Part shown: positions 21,722-33,065 of the stretch, piece after piece
Layout: each line of letters starts with the position of its first letter
How positions within the stretch are numbered: the stretch's first letter is position 1
Made by a program: the position numbers and the translations under genes
NCBI RefSeq assembly: GCF_001625305.1
Contig: NW_017803987.1
Coordinates: 2,222,144 to 2,286,143 of the forward strand
Direction: 5' to 3'
Origin: Branchiostoma belcheri
Lineage: Eukaryota; Chordata; Leptocardii; Amphioxiformes; Branchiostomatidae
Length of the DNA: 64,000 nucleotides
The notes under the pieces: model-generated
The model's input: the letters and a program-made list of their open reading frames with translations, nothing else
Told to the model about the DNA's origin: nothing
Databases searched by the model: none

Positions 21722-24143
21722 TCATTCCACACAATTCTCCTGTGTACCTACATGTAAGTCCGCAGTTTCATCGTTGTTGGGAACGCTGAACAATTGGTTT
21801 GCTCGCATACCAATCTGTTCTGTATGGTTTACGGGATAATCTTTCTCGGGAGTGCTGTATGCAGCGTTTGAACCTCTCGTACCGTGCATCCGTTTCCGGT
21901 GCTTGTTGCGATTGGACGCGTCCGCGAACGTAGCGGGACACTGCGTACACTTGTACGGTTTCTCCCCCGTGTGAACTCGCATGTGTTTCGTCAGCCTCCA
22001 CTTCTCGGGGAACTTGGTGAAGCACAGTGGACAGGCGTGAGGGCGCTCACCCGTGTGTCGCCTGACGTGACTCGCGAGTAACGACTTTGTACGCAGACGT
22101 TTTGGACAGAACATACACTGAAACGGCTTGTCTAAATCGTCTAATACAGGGTTCCCTCCGCTCCACATATCATAACTGTCCATTTCTTGCTGGTTATTTC
22201 TTACACCTTCCGAAAAGTCCACCCATGGGTTTCCCGCAGGTTCTTGTTTCACAACGATTGCTTCTGAGTTCATGTTTGTCTGATGGACAGTAGCTTCACT
22301 GGAAAACTCGTCACTACTTTCTACTCTACTACTGAAATCTGCGGTAGGAAAGTTCGCAGGGTGTGTTGTGGTCTCTTCATTAGCAGGAGTGGTCAAAGTG
22401 GCTTCAGACCTATGATTTCCTGTTGCTCCTGGATGATCATTCCTCCCTGTTTCTGATGAGTAAATCTGCTGTGAGGTAGAAGTGGGCGACTGTAAACCCG
22501 GGGACGAGTCTAAAGACAACACTTCCATGCTACCAGAGGAACTTCTTGTTCCCACGGTAGTCTGATGCTGTTCTGACTGCTGCATCCTTGTTCCCAGGGT
22601 ATTATGGTGCTGCTCTGAAGGCATCCTTGTTCCTAGGGTAGTGTGATGCTGCAGTGATAAAATTCTTGTTCCCAGAGCAGTTTGTTGCTGCTCTGGCGAC
22701 ACCCTTGTTCCCAGAGCAGTCTGATTCTGCTCTGGTGACACCCTTGTTCCCAGGACAGTGTGATGCTGCTGTGATGTCGTTCTTGATCCTGAAACGGTTT
22801 GAAATTGCCCCCGCAGGTCTCTCATTCCTGGATCTGCGTGTACCCTCCCCCCTGGATGGGACTGACCTTGATGACCTTGACCCTGACCTTGCTGCATCTC
22901 CTGGAAGTAATGCTGACACTCTTGGATCAGCTCTCGGATCTGAAAGTAGCCAGCGGCCAATGAAACGGCGAAGATGTTGTCCCTGGTGAGGACGAGCTTC
23001 GACGTGTACATGAAATTGATGACTGGGGTCACACCCTCCCGGGTCAGCTCTGGAAGGTCAAGCTGTGTGGCCCGGGCTGTACCACTAGAACAAGGGGGTG
23101 CACTGTGTAAATGTTACACTCATCATAGTCCTTTAGTCAACATCAGTCAAATTTATCACTTAACTTTGAATTTCCTTTTCAAAATTTAGTTTCCTGCAAT
23201 TGATAACATTAGAATCTATAGTAATGTAATCATATTCACTGATGTCTTTGTTAGGTATGGTTTAAAAAAAGACAAACATATCAAATATAGACAAACATTT
23301 CTGCAACTTACCTACTAGCAGCTCCCCCTTGTGACCCAGCTGAGTTCAGCATCCCCGTCAGATGAGGGGAGAAAGCAGACAGCACGCATCTTGGCAACAC
23401 AGAACAACGACACTTACAACAAGGAGGCAAGGTGGTCTGGTGCTTAAGGATATTAACTTAAGACTCTAAAGGTTCTTGGTTTGAATCTCTGGTAGGCCCA
23501 AATGTTATGCCCTTGCATGGGAAAGTACTTTATGCTTCTTTCCTCAATTAACTCAAATGAGGGCCAAATTTATCAATCCCATGCTCACTGTTTACACAGT
23601 TTTTGTTACATGACCTCCTTGACAGCTGGTGTTGTTTCCCTTGCATGATAAAGGAAGTCTTTACCACAAATGAGAAGAGGACATAGTCACCATCACACAA
23701 GATTTAAATATTTCATGCAGGTCTGAGATCGATCCCCAAATTATTCTTAGCAAAATGGCTCCACTCCTGAGCTGTTGCAAAAAAAACACTACCACACTGT
23801 ACATGTGTAGGTTGAACTTTGTGTCCTGTACAGTGTGACATCACAGAACTGTACTGAAAATTGTACAGCATGAATTTAGTATGACTATGACAGTGCAGTA
23901 CTTCTATAATTTCCCTATAAACATGCAGAAAAATGGCTCCACTCCTGAGGCATTGCCAAAAAAAGAACTAACAGCATACTATAGTCTATACCTGTGTAGG
24001 TTGAACTTTGCGTCCTGTACCGACAGTGTGACATCACAGAACTGCCCCGCCCTGCGCTGGACGTCCAGGTGTTGCTGTAACCGCGTGGGCAGGGCAGGGT
24101 ACTCGCTCACACGGTCTGTTACCATGGTTACCACTTCAGCCAT
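21722..24143 (-). CDS. BTB/POZ domain protein with three C2H2 zinc fingers
   Basis: Three coding exons on the minus strand: 23992-24143 (start), 23312-23389 and 21722-23084. Phases agree (530 aa). The BTB domain crosses both introns: RLQQHLDVQRRAGQFCDVTL, FNLHRCVLSAFSPHLTGML, then the VTPVINFMYTSKLVL and LAAGYFQIRELIQEC helices. A low-complexity middle has about six repeats of a 13-14 residue unit of the form ALGTRVSPEQQQT, followed by a Ser/Thr-rich region. Near the C-terminus are three C2H2 fingers (CMFC..H3..H, CPLC..H3..H, CTQC..H4..H) joined by TGERPHA and TGEKPYK linkers. By family: a nuclear, sequence-specific, BTB-dimerising transcription factor, usually a repressor. Which vertebrate ZBTB it corresponds to is unclear. 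The intron after exon 1 carries a duplicate of the exon end. Confidence 0.88.
23420..23560 (+). mobile_element. Degenerate tRNA-derived SINE
   Basis: Box A-like ggtctggtgcttaagg and box B-like ggtttgaatctc are followed by a diverged version of the conserved SINE body (cccttgcatgggaaag). It lies in the first intron of the BTB-zinc-finger gene. Confidence 0.45.
23750..23991 (-). repeat. Tandem duplication of exon 1 end plus 5' splice site (BTB-zinc-finger gene)
   Basis: The block starting aaaatggctccactcctgag occurs at about 23752 and 23931, a period of about 178 bases. The first copy continues into a near copy of the exon 1 3' end (23805-23850: gtgtaggttgaactttg, tgacatcacagaactg). In the copy the last exon base before GT is changed (CACAT|GT instead of CACAG|GT), so the duplicate donor is weakened. 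Confidence 0.8.
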
Positions 24144-26345
24144 CTGATGAACATGAAAATCATATCAGTAATGTTACAAGTGATCGCTGTGACGTCACAG
24201 CCAGTGAGTGGTAGGCAAAAAGCGGGTGACAGTTGGCTGAATTGCCTAAAAATAATTTGCATTTGTCTTCAAATAATTTGCATATATGATGGAAACAAAA
24301 ACAGCTACCACTCGTATTGTACTGCTCAATAAAATGCAAGGTATGGCAACCTGTGATATTTAAAACACTTTAAACAATTTAAGCCATCATTGGCAGTAGT
24401 ATTAAATTACGTGCATGTGCTACACAAAAATATTGCCCCCCTCCCCCATTTGTACCTGGTTGAAATTATGTCTAAATTTTGCCAGTATAACACTGCAATA
24501 TAAAGAATATTAACAATGAACAGGTTGCAACATGCTGTTATATATTAAATATTCTAGAAAACAGCAGTGTTATTTGCATTTTAAACCTCCTTGTTTTGAT
24601 GCGTTGCACCAAACCACTTGGGTTTCACAGGCCATACTAAAAATTTACTTACTAGTATTACTATGTTCATGTTCTGTTTATAAATGTTGCAATACGTACC
24701 TGAACCGCTGCTTACAACCCCTTGTGAGCTGAAAACAGTCCTAGACGCTCTCCTTCCTAGAAGCACAGTTTGACTCGTTCTTTAGAGGTGAAAACGTCAA
24801 GGAAAAGCGGGAAAAAATTATGCTAAAATCTCACCACACTCATTCTTGAACGGCCATCTTGCCGACCTTTGACCTGTACAGCCTGATGACAGGCAAGTTG
24901 AAGCAATACAACCGCTGAACCTGTAAAGCTTCTTACCAACCGAGCATACGAAGATGGAAATTATTTTTAGGGGTCCTACTGTATTATTCTAACCTTCCTG
25001 ATTGGCTTGTCTTAAAACGTACGCACTTTCTTAGGTTTTCCTTTTCTTGGATACTGTCTTGGCTTGCAATCGGTAAGTTAATGGACGGTCCTCTGGCCAG
25101 GGTTGATGACCCTCCCCCCCCCCCCACGGCCATGCTAGCTGACAGACCTTTACTGTCGCTGCACGTGCCTGTACAACATGGCCCGGCAGCTGCCAGTCCA
25201 GTACTCTGACCCTAATCTTCTAACTGTCGCATACGGCATGCTCTAACATCACAGTCCGGTACACATAGTACGGATAGCACACATAGTACGGATGGGTGGA
25301 AGGCACCTACAACCACACCTGGTATAGGGGTGGAATTTAGTACAGTTGAATGATCGACTGCTTCTGGCGAGTAATAATCCAGGTTTATAATACATAGAAC
25401 CAAAGTACAAATGTCACTCATGCAACTGGATAAGTGGTAACTGGCTAATACTTAGGTCCACTTAGTAATAGAATCGTATGTCAAAAATAAGTTTAACTTT
25501 GTAGTCTAACTTTATTGGTCGAACAGGTAGAGATCATTAAGATTGAGATCATTAAGATTGAGATCATTAAGTTTGAGATGATCAAGCTCAAGTGCATTAA
25601 GTACAAGTGCTTTAAGTTGGTAGTTATTTTATGAGATACAGTAATACGAAATGTGATTTTAAGTTACATTATGAGTTACATTATCACGTACAGCTTCGAA
25701 GTGTTAGTTCAAACTTAAAAGATAAATATTGTATTGTCTTACATTCCGGTAGTTTGTGGTGACACAAAATGAGTGTGCCGCGTATTTCAATCTACACTGT
25801 GTTTAGAAATATATAGCTAGCTCGTGAAGCTACGAAAGCCTTTGTCTAAAAGATAACTTTGAAGTCAATTGTCCATGTTTATAATGTACGTGTAGATATG
25901 AATAGCATCTTAGCTTATATTAGCGAGAAAATGGAACAGCGCGTTTACGTACAACATATTCATTCGGAGTTACAAAGAGATGTTTTTCAAGATGTTAGAA
26001 ATAATGTGAGTTTTCTCTTGCTAGTATAGTATAAAGGGAGCTTTGCCCGTGGCTTAACCTTTAGTACACTGAAGTAGCTAGCCCTTCTCTGTTGGTTAAG
26101 GGATAGGCAGTAGGAAGAAGGTTAAAAATCAATGAATCTACTAGATCAAAGTTGAAGTTATCTTCGATGATTATATGAGTCAACGGTAACCTAGATCTTG
26201 AGTGGTAACAGACTAGCCCGGAATCCTTCCATATTCTCTCACCGTGGTAGCCCTATCTCGTACCCTTTCGAAAATATTATTTTTTTGATAGGGACCAGAT
26301 GGCTGAAAACGGAAAGGTACCAGGCTAGTACTGACAGGTGCTTTC
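24144..26345. other. Intergenic; possible 5' UTR exon and short tandem repeats
   Basis: On the minus strand a strong donor (TTCAG|GTACGT) lies at 24700/24699, and AAGATGGCCG (a YY1-type motif often found near starts) lies near 24850-24859. Together they suggest a non-coding first exon for the BTB-zinc-finger gene at about 24700-24890. A 15-base repeat (gagatcattaagatt, 3-4 copies) lies at about 25530-25600. A run of C lies near 25116. No further gene seen. Confidence 0.4.
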
Positions 26346-28443
26346 TTATTGCTGGCGTTTGCGGGTCAGCCCGAGAAGCAGGCTGCGGATTTCAGCGGTA
26401 GCGGCAGCTTTCTCCTTCTCCTCCCGCTTACGGACCTGCTCACGGTCTTCCAGAGCCTGAATGTAACGCCGCAGGGACGCCGGGATGGCCTCCAGATCTG
26501 CCGGGCCCAGCTCTCCGGTAGCCCGCTCAGGCTCCCCCTTTTGCTGCGGTGGAGCACGGTCTGCTATGAAGCGGTCGGACGCGGCCTCATCGGACGTCTT
26601 CTTGGAACCTTTGCCGGCCTTCTTAGAACCCTTTCCTTGCTTCTTGGCAGGTTTTGCCGGCTTCTCCGGTTTATCGGGAAGAAAGTTGGCTTCGTCGTCG
26701 CCGGAGCCATCTTTCTCCTTGTCGTTGTTGGCCAGGAGTTGACCGATCTCGTTAATTTCTTCCGCGATGTCGTCGGGGAGACCGGCGGGGATGTGGTTGC
26801 CGTCGTGCCGGGGTCGGATGTTATCCTCCAGGACCTCTGCAGCAGCAGTCCTGGCTGCAAGTAAAGATAAATTATTTTCCGTTAGCAGGGTTCTGTTTTT
26901 TCTTATTGCCTCCACGAAAAATGGAGATGTTGTTGGTATATTTCTCTCCCTTTCTCTCTCTCCCTCTTCCCTCGCTGTGTGTGTGTGTGTGTGTGTTTCT
27001 ATGTGTGTGTGATGATCGTATTAGCGATGTTTCTTGTAGGTTCTGCGTATGCTTTTTGCTGTGTGAATGTGTGAATGTGTGAAAAATGAAATAGGTATAC
27101 AGTTAGTAGATAGAGATAGATAGATAGATGGCTATATATGATGGATGGATACATAGATAGATAGATGAATAGAGAAATAAATCTAAAATCAACAAAAACG
27201 TCATATGAGAGTGATTTATAAAGCTACTGAAATTAAAAAAGTTGTGAAGATACACTCTGAAACCTGTAAAGACAATTATGATAACTTAGTGCAATGAAAA
27301 TTCTCAAGAATTTGTATCAGAAATGTTAACTGTTTTGTCACAAATCAAAACCTAATCACAAAGAAGGTACAAGAACTTCTTGCCTTTACTTTCAGACAAC
27401 TTGCTGTTGTTTTTGGGTCATGGCACAATGAGTTCTTTGTATTCTGGCATTTATGATAGCTCGCGTGCTTTCTATCAGAATCTTTGCAGTGTGTGATACC
27501 TACTTTTCTCCAGTTATCTTAGAGATAATCCTGTACGGTCAGTGAAAGGGATCAGTATAAAAGCAGTTAATTAAAGAATAAACAAATACTAAGACAGTAG
27601 GGATGCGTCAAAGTGCTTCTCGACTGTCTTTTGTAAACATTTCCGACCTAGATGTGTTTTAACCCGTGTCTTTTAATTTGCTTTGGCATGCTTAAAGGAC
27701 TTCATGTTATGTGGATATCGTGTATGTTTGTCGGCTAAGAACCAGGTCACACACGTGCATACATCGTATGGTCATCGTACGATCGCAAATTGGGACTCTT
27801 GGGATAGTTGTGCACCTGTCGTAAAACTGTCGCCAGTTGTAGAAAGTCAGCTCGACGGTTGGTGCTATCACAGCTTATTTGAATTGATACTACGGCGTCA
27901 AATTCGTACGACGTTCTTGGCGAATGTGACCGCAGACGCGTTTTGTCGTAGGATAGGTTTACGACAACTCAAAACAAAAAAGAAAAGACATACAGGTCTT
28001 CGTCTTTTGTATACTTTGTTTGGCGATATAGAAGCGTCAAAGTATGGACTCTTTTACCACTAGCCTAACAGACCATCCAATCGTTAACGTTCTACAAACT
28101 GACCTCTCAATGGAATTGCAATGATTCCGACTGTTCTAGCAGTAACATTTTACAACTAGCAATGGACTGATTGTTTAAGTAATGATAATGGTGGTTAGGA
28201 AGTAATAATATTGATGGAAGAATGTAATAAATGTATGTAATCGTATGTTATTATTATTAGAAGACTAGTGGTGCGCCCTCGCGTACACCGCTTATATTTT
28301 AATAAACTCTGAAGTCTATGAAGCTATAGGAATACATGTATACCTGACAGATGGTTCGTAGCCCTGGCTGTTAACTGCTGCACCAGGTCCTCTCGTGCCT
28401 GAGTGGCCGCCAGAAGCGTTATCAGAAGAAACACTATCTTCAT
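26346..28443 (-). CDS. Small secreted, cysteine-free, basic-site-rich protein (prohormone-like)
   Basis: Two coding exons on the minus strand, 28344-28443 and 26346-26854, phases matching, 202 aa. Residues 1-16 (MKIVFLLITLLAATQA) form a clear signal peptide. The mature part has no cysteine, is rich in Lys, Glu and Ala, and contains a lysine/proline stretch (EKPAKPAKKQGKGSKKAGK) and several basic clusters (LRRY, VRKREEK, LTRKRQQ) that could be convertase sites. The segment DLEAIPASLRRYIQAL faintly recalls the NPY-family helix, but no C-terminal RYG-KR amidation signal is present. I do not recognise the family. It is more likely a secretory-pathway or extracellular peptide precursor than an enzyme. 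A non-coding first exon and TATA box lie upstream (29092-29171). Confidence 0.75.
26960..27180. repeat. Microsatellites in intron: (GT)n, (GTGTGAAT)n, (GATA)n
   Basis: Simple repeats in the intron between the two coding exons of the secreted-protein gene: (TG)n near 26978-27010, gtgtgaat units near 27060, and agat/atgg units at about 27100-27170. Confidence 0.85.
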
Positions 28444-28499
28444 GTTGATGTCTGAAAACAATGGAATAAACAATGGACGTCTGATTATTATCAATTATT

Positions 28500-29105
28500 A
28501 TTATTGGTTTTTGTTATTTTAGCAAAGAAGCATTTCATCTAAAATATATCGTCTAAAACATTCAAAAGTATATTGTCATATCTAGAAACCATTCTAGAGA
28601 TTTACTTGAAAGTCAGCAGGGATGTATTTTAGTTTCAGATGAAAGGACATCAAAGCGTTTCATCTGAAACTAAAACACGTCTGAAACATTCAAAAAGGTA
28701 CACGGCCATTCTAGAAGCTTACCTGAAAGTCAGCAATATTTTAGTTTCAGATGAAAAGGTAGCAATTGAAGAAGCATTTTATCTGAAACTAAAATACATC
28801 GTATAAAACATTCAAAACTGCACACTGTCATCTCTAGTAATTTACCTGAATCTCAGTAGGCCTATAGGATGTATTTTAGTTTCAGATGAAAGGATAGCAA
28901 ATACGCCTTTCATCTGAAACTAAAATACATCGTCTGAAACATTCAAAACTGCACCGTCATTAAAGTGATTATTATGAAAGTCAGCAAGATGTATTCTAGT
29001 TTCAAATAATAGCAAAGAAGCATTGCATCTGAAACTAAAGAAATGCATCGTCTGAAACATTCACAACTCCGCCGTTATTCAAGATATTTACCTGGAAGTC
29101 AGCAG
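28500..29105 (-). repeat. About 120-bp tandem array carrying repeated 5' splice sites and internal hairpins
   Basis: Five units of about 120 bases fill the 5' UTR intron of the secreted-protein gene. Most contain inverted blocks tttcagatgaaa / tttcatctgaaac that can fold into a hairpin. Each also carries a copy of the end of the non-coding exon. The real donor is CTTCCAG|GTAAAT at 29092/29091. Copies lie at 28845 (ATTCAG|GTAAAT), 28722 (TTTCAG|GTAAGC), about 28605 (TTTCAA|GTAAAT) and about 28970 (donor lost). At least two extra donors look fully functional. Confidence 0.8.
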
Positions 29106-29171
29106 AGTGGTGACACCGATGGTTGTTCAGTCCTTTCTGCGGTAGATTCCGGCCCAGTGCTTGGGTTTATA
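29092..29171 (-). promoter_or_regulatory. TATA box and non-coding first exon of the secreted-protein gene
   Basis: On the minus strand TATAAA lies at 29171-29166. Transcription would start near 29138, giving a first exon of about 45 bases ending at the donor CTTCCAG|GTAAAT (29092). It joins the acceptor TTTTCAG ending at 28452, eight bases before the ATG. No transcript evidence. Confidence 0.5.
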
Positions 29172-29339
29172 CAGATATGCAGGCTGGTGTTTACCTTCAC
29201 GCTAGCTTTCAGCACGGGTGACGTAAATGGTACAACTAGACACCACTAGACGTGCCACTAGAGTATGCGCGACCCACGCACTATAAGTACGCTCGTGTCA
29301 ATCACATACTAGTAGTGTACTTAAAGGCATCCACTGCAA

Positions 29340-29600
29340 TTTCGGGGTCGTGTGGCGTAGCGGCAGAGTGCGCGACTCGGAACTTTGAGTCCCGGGTTCG
29401 AGTCCTGACATGCCACCGATCTTGTGCCCTTGGGAAAGGCACTTTACACGACTTTCCTCACTTAGCTCAGGTGTAAATGAGCATTGTCCTGTCATGTATT
29501 TGTCCCCTGTGTTGGTGGCGGCATTAATATAAGTTGAAAAAACTTGAGTGTGTCGTCACCACGTCTTGTGATTACATATTGGAATTTAAAAAAAAAAAAA
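29340..29600 (+). mobile_element. tRNA-derived SINE
   Basis: Clear tRNA-like head: box A gtggcgtagcggcagagtgc, box B gggttcgagtcc. The conserved body (cttgtgcccttgggaaaggc, acgactttcctcactt) follows and an A-rich tail ends near 29600. It is the best-preserved of five related copies in the window. Confidence 0.85.
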
Positions 29601-30226
29601 TTTCGGGGTGCCAAAATAAACAATATCATAGATGAGGAAATCTGTCTGATATTGACATTTCCTGCCATTTCTTATCACATTTTCGTTATTTCATACTTGA
29701 GGCTTTTGAAATAGCTCAGAAAGAAGCAACGTGAGGCGTCCTTGTTTTTGGTACCGCCATTAAAATTACTTGCTGTGGCCTCAAAGACAGTTACTAAGCA
29801 ACTCAAGCAGTCATTATTATTATCATTATCATTATTATTATGTAGAAGAAAAAAAACAAAAAGCTTTTCAACGTCCGCCGACTGAATAACACATTCCTTT
29901 ACATGTACTTAGAATCACAATTTTTTATAACTCTAAAATACTCAAAATTACAGACAACATTTAACAACAATTAAAATCTTAAAAAGTCAGAAATGACGAC
30001 AGTTTCATCTCTTGCTTTTCATATGTGTATAGCGCCGGATCCTATAGAGGGTTAAGGTTCTGGTAAATAAATATCGTTGAATACAATACAATACAATTCA
30101 TATAACTCTAGTAAGCATTCATTGCCTCTAACATGATAAAGCATTACAACACAACAGCCACTACGAAAGCGTAATTACAGTTCGCAACACTTAAAACGTT
30201 TTCATTCAAGTAGATATTTGCCATGA
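29601..30226. other. Intergenic; 3' flank of RTK copy 1
   Basis: The part from about 30105 matches the distal 3' flanks of the other two RTK genes (compare inverted 46300-46370), so it is duplicated RTK downstream sequence. A (TTA)n-like run lies near 29815-29840. No separate gene. Confidence 0.5.
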
Positions 30227-33065
30227 TTACAACGCAGTTTCCATTTGAATGGCTTCGGGTGGGAGCAGTGCACGTCTCAGTTGCATCAGTCTCTTCTCTA
30301 TCCCTTCTGGAGTCGGTCTTGTATCAGGAACGTCGCGCCAACACGCCCTCATCAGTCGGTACAGGTCCTCCGGACACTCCGGCGGCATATTCATCCTTAT
30401 CCCTTGCCTCAGAATCCCCACCATCTGGAGAAAAAGTCAGATGAACCCTGCCATCGTAGCACGGATCTTGTCCCAGCGTGGCGATCTCCCACAGCAGCAC
30501 GCCGAAGGACCAGACGTCACTCTGACAGGTGTACTCGCCGGTCTCGATGGACTCCAGCGCCATCCACTTCAGCGGCAGGAGTTCGTCAAGGCCTGGCCGG
30601 TTGGCTCGTACATACTGAGTGGTGGCGTACACATCTCTGGCCAGTCCAAAATCAGCCAACTTGGCCACGTCATCGGCAGTGATGAGGACGTTACGAGCGG
30701 CCACGTCGCGATGGGCGATTCTCAGGCGCTCTAGCTCTTGCAGAGCTCGTGCTATATGAACTGCGTATAATAGAAGATTTTCAAGTTGGTACTCCTGATT
30801 GTTGTTCTTTATTCCTCGTAAGAAGCCTAAGAGATCGCCTTTTGGGGCATATTCTAGAAGGATGTACTTCTCCGCAGACTTGGTAATGAGCCCCACAAGT
30901 CGAACGATGTTGGACTCATTGCGATTGTTGTCGTCTTGTCCCTGCACTTGGTGCACGGCTACCAGTATGGCTGCTTCCCTGTAGAAGTCACGATAGGACT
31001 GCGCGTCCTCCACGCGAACTGCTTTGGCGGCGACGTCTAGCCGCCCTCCAGCCGTGCGTAGCTGTGCCTTTCTGACTTTCCCAAACATTCCTTCCCCTAT
31101 CAGGGGACCAGGAGCGAGATGGCGTGCCTTCTTCTCCCAACGCCCGAGCCAGCCCGGCTGTAGAGTTTGTGCTAGGTCCTGCTCCATTCTCCTCAGCTCG
31201 AAAAGTATCTTTTCTTCCTCGCCTGTTTCAGGCACGGAGCAAGCCAGAAATCCTGATTTAAAGAGTATGACCATCACAATGGCAACCAGCAGGACTAAGG
31301 AGCCTAGCGGGATCAGGATTTCCATCAATGGTTGATCTCTGCTTGTCTGCAATTGGTCACAGTACCGTCCCGTCCACGGTTTTACACATGTGCAGCTACC
31401 GTCCACGCTGTTGCATGTGGCGTTGTTCTTACAAACACAACGCTGCTGGCATCTCCACCCGAAAAGACCGCTCGGGCACGGTTTGCCGCAGTTGTTTCCG
31501 TACCAGCCGTCGGTGCAGTTACACCTGCCTCCACTAGGGCTGCAGCTCGCCTCATTCTGACAGCTGCAGCGTTTTGTACAGTCTTTACCGTACGTGCCAC
31601 GGGGACATTTTGTCTGACACCTGGTTCCCGTCCATCCCGGCGGACAGACACAACCGGCCCTCCGGTCACAGCTGGCACCTTGCAGGCAATCACACACTTC
31701 ATCACAATCGGCACCCTTGCGGTTCGGTGGGCAATGCACATTAAGAACCATTGATGCATTTAGAGCAAGTCCATCTTTGTCAAGAACCATGCAAATGTAA
31801 TAACCACTATCTTCAAGTTGTATGTTTGCGACAAGTACAGTCATGTGGTTCTCGCCACTAACCAGTTTCATAATCTCTGATCCATTTGGAAATCGCAGAG
31901 ACATGACTTTGGCATCAAGGTTGTGTGCCCTACAATGTAAACTCACATTGCGGGAAGTGTAGATTCGTTGAGGGTTGCTAGGTGCCGTGGTTATCGACAC
32001 GTCTGGCTTGGGAATGTCACAGGCCACACCTTTCCAGCCGGGGGCACATTTGCAGGCGCCGTTAAACCCGTGGCAGCGGGCGCCGTTCTTACAGATACAG
32101 TTCTTATCACAGAAGAAGCCGTATTTTCCAACAGGGCAGCCTGTGGGGCGTAGTTCTATATCTGCATATTCAATGCTTGTTATTTCTACCCTGGTGCCAG
32201 CCACTTGGGTCCTGATTGTGGGTTGTAGAAATGATGGTACGTTGCAGGAATATAACTTCGCTTCTTTCACAGGAAAAATACATGTTATAAACACGATAAA
32301 GTTCTCTTTCCTGTCGTCTACGAAGGAGTTAGGAACAAACTTTCTTAATTTCTGAAGTCTTGATTCATCCTCGAGTCCTATTAAAAATAACTCACCTAAC
32401 AAATCGTGATTATCAGATCCCACACTACATGCAATTTGACGTAGACCGTTATCATATATATCTTTTATTGTAATGAGATCATCAGCCCAAGTTGTGTAGG
32501 TAGCTAAATGGAAAGTACAGTCACTGTTGTTTGTGTCAGTCCTCCAAGGATCGTGAGTAGTGCGGGTGTAGGGGATATCCTTCCAAAGCTGTCTTGTGTA
32601 CAGAACATCACCGTTTGTGGTCAGCACTTGCGTACTTAACGTAAAACTAAAGAGTAAATCTGATACTCGACCTTTAGGATTGGTAGGAGTTTCGCATGTT
32701 TCGTTGTACACAGGTGGATAGCCCACAACGTCAGTCAACTGCACTTTGACACTGGTGTTGTACATTTCCCTGTGAATGTTGAGCAGATATGCCGACTCTA
32801 CAGACCAGTCCAGAGGGTTGGCGACCAGAATGGTGCAGTTTTTGGTCACGTTGAAGCGAAAATGCGGATCCCCGTCCATTTTGGCACATGGGAGTTCCGC
32901 TTTGTCTCCAAGTTGGGTCCTAGGTAGGGTAAATATGGCCTGTCCGACAGCCACGTTTTCTGATACGGAGACTCGAAGCTCTTCTGTTGTAGCTGTGGTC
33001 TGGCGAGTTAATATCAGGTAAATAACAATCATGACAGGTGTCGTCTGTAGGTAGTGCACGGCCAT
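30227..33065 (-). CDS. Receptor tyrosine kinase, copy 1, frameshifted in the kinase C-lobe
   Basis: Minus strand, no introns in the coding region. Start is the ATG at 33065 (MAVHYLQ, shared by all three copies) with a signal peptide. Order: cadherin-like N-terminal region (VSVSENVAVGQAIFTL), unassigned region, EGF, Ig (YYICMVL), three EGF-like repeats, membrane segment, tyrosine kinase with GEGMFGKV, HRDVAARN and DFG. The product stays in frame to CYDGR in the kinase C-lobe, then shifts: a T run near 30434 has five Ts where the other copies have four. The shifted frame ends at 30324. The intact remainder (MVGILRQGIRM ... ETAL) continues in another frame to the stop at 30227. Everything else is preserved, so this is a very recent lesion or a homopolymer sequencing error. 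If real, the last kinase helices are lost. Confidence 0.85.

Noticed and set aside
27683..28063. 126-aa plus-strand ORF
   Set aside because: Lies in an intron of the minus-strand secreted-protein gene; no domain, no start context or splice support, composition like a non-coding repeat.
30324..30440. An intron explaining the frame change in RTK copy 1
   Set aside because: Copies 2 and 3 are uninterrupted here and the only difference that changes frame is one extra T; no splice sites are needed or present.
31332..31754. 140-aa plus-strand ORF, with counterparts opposite RTK copies 2 and 3
   Set aside because: Antisense shadow of the EGF-repeat coding region; present in all copies only because the sense strand is conserved.
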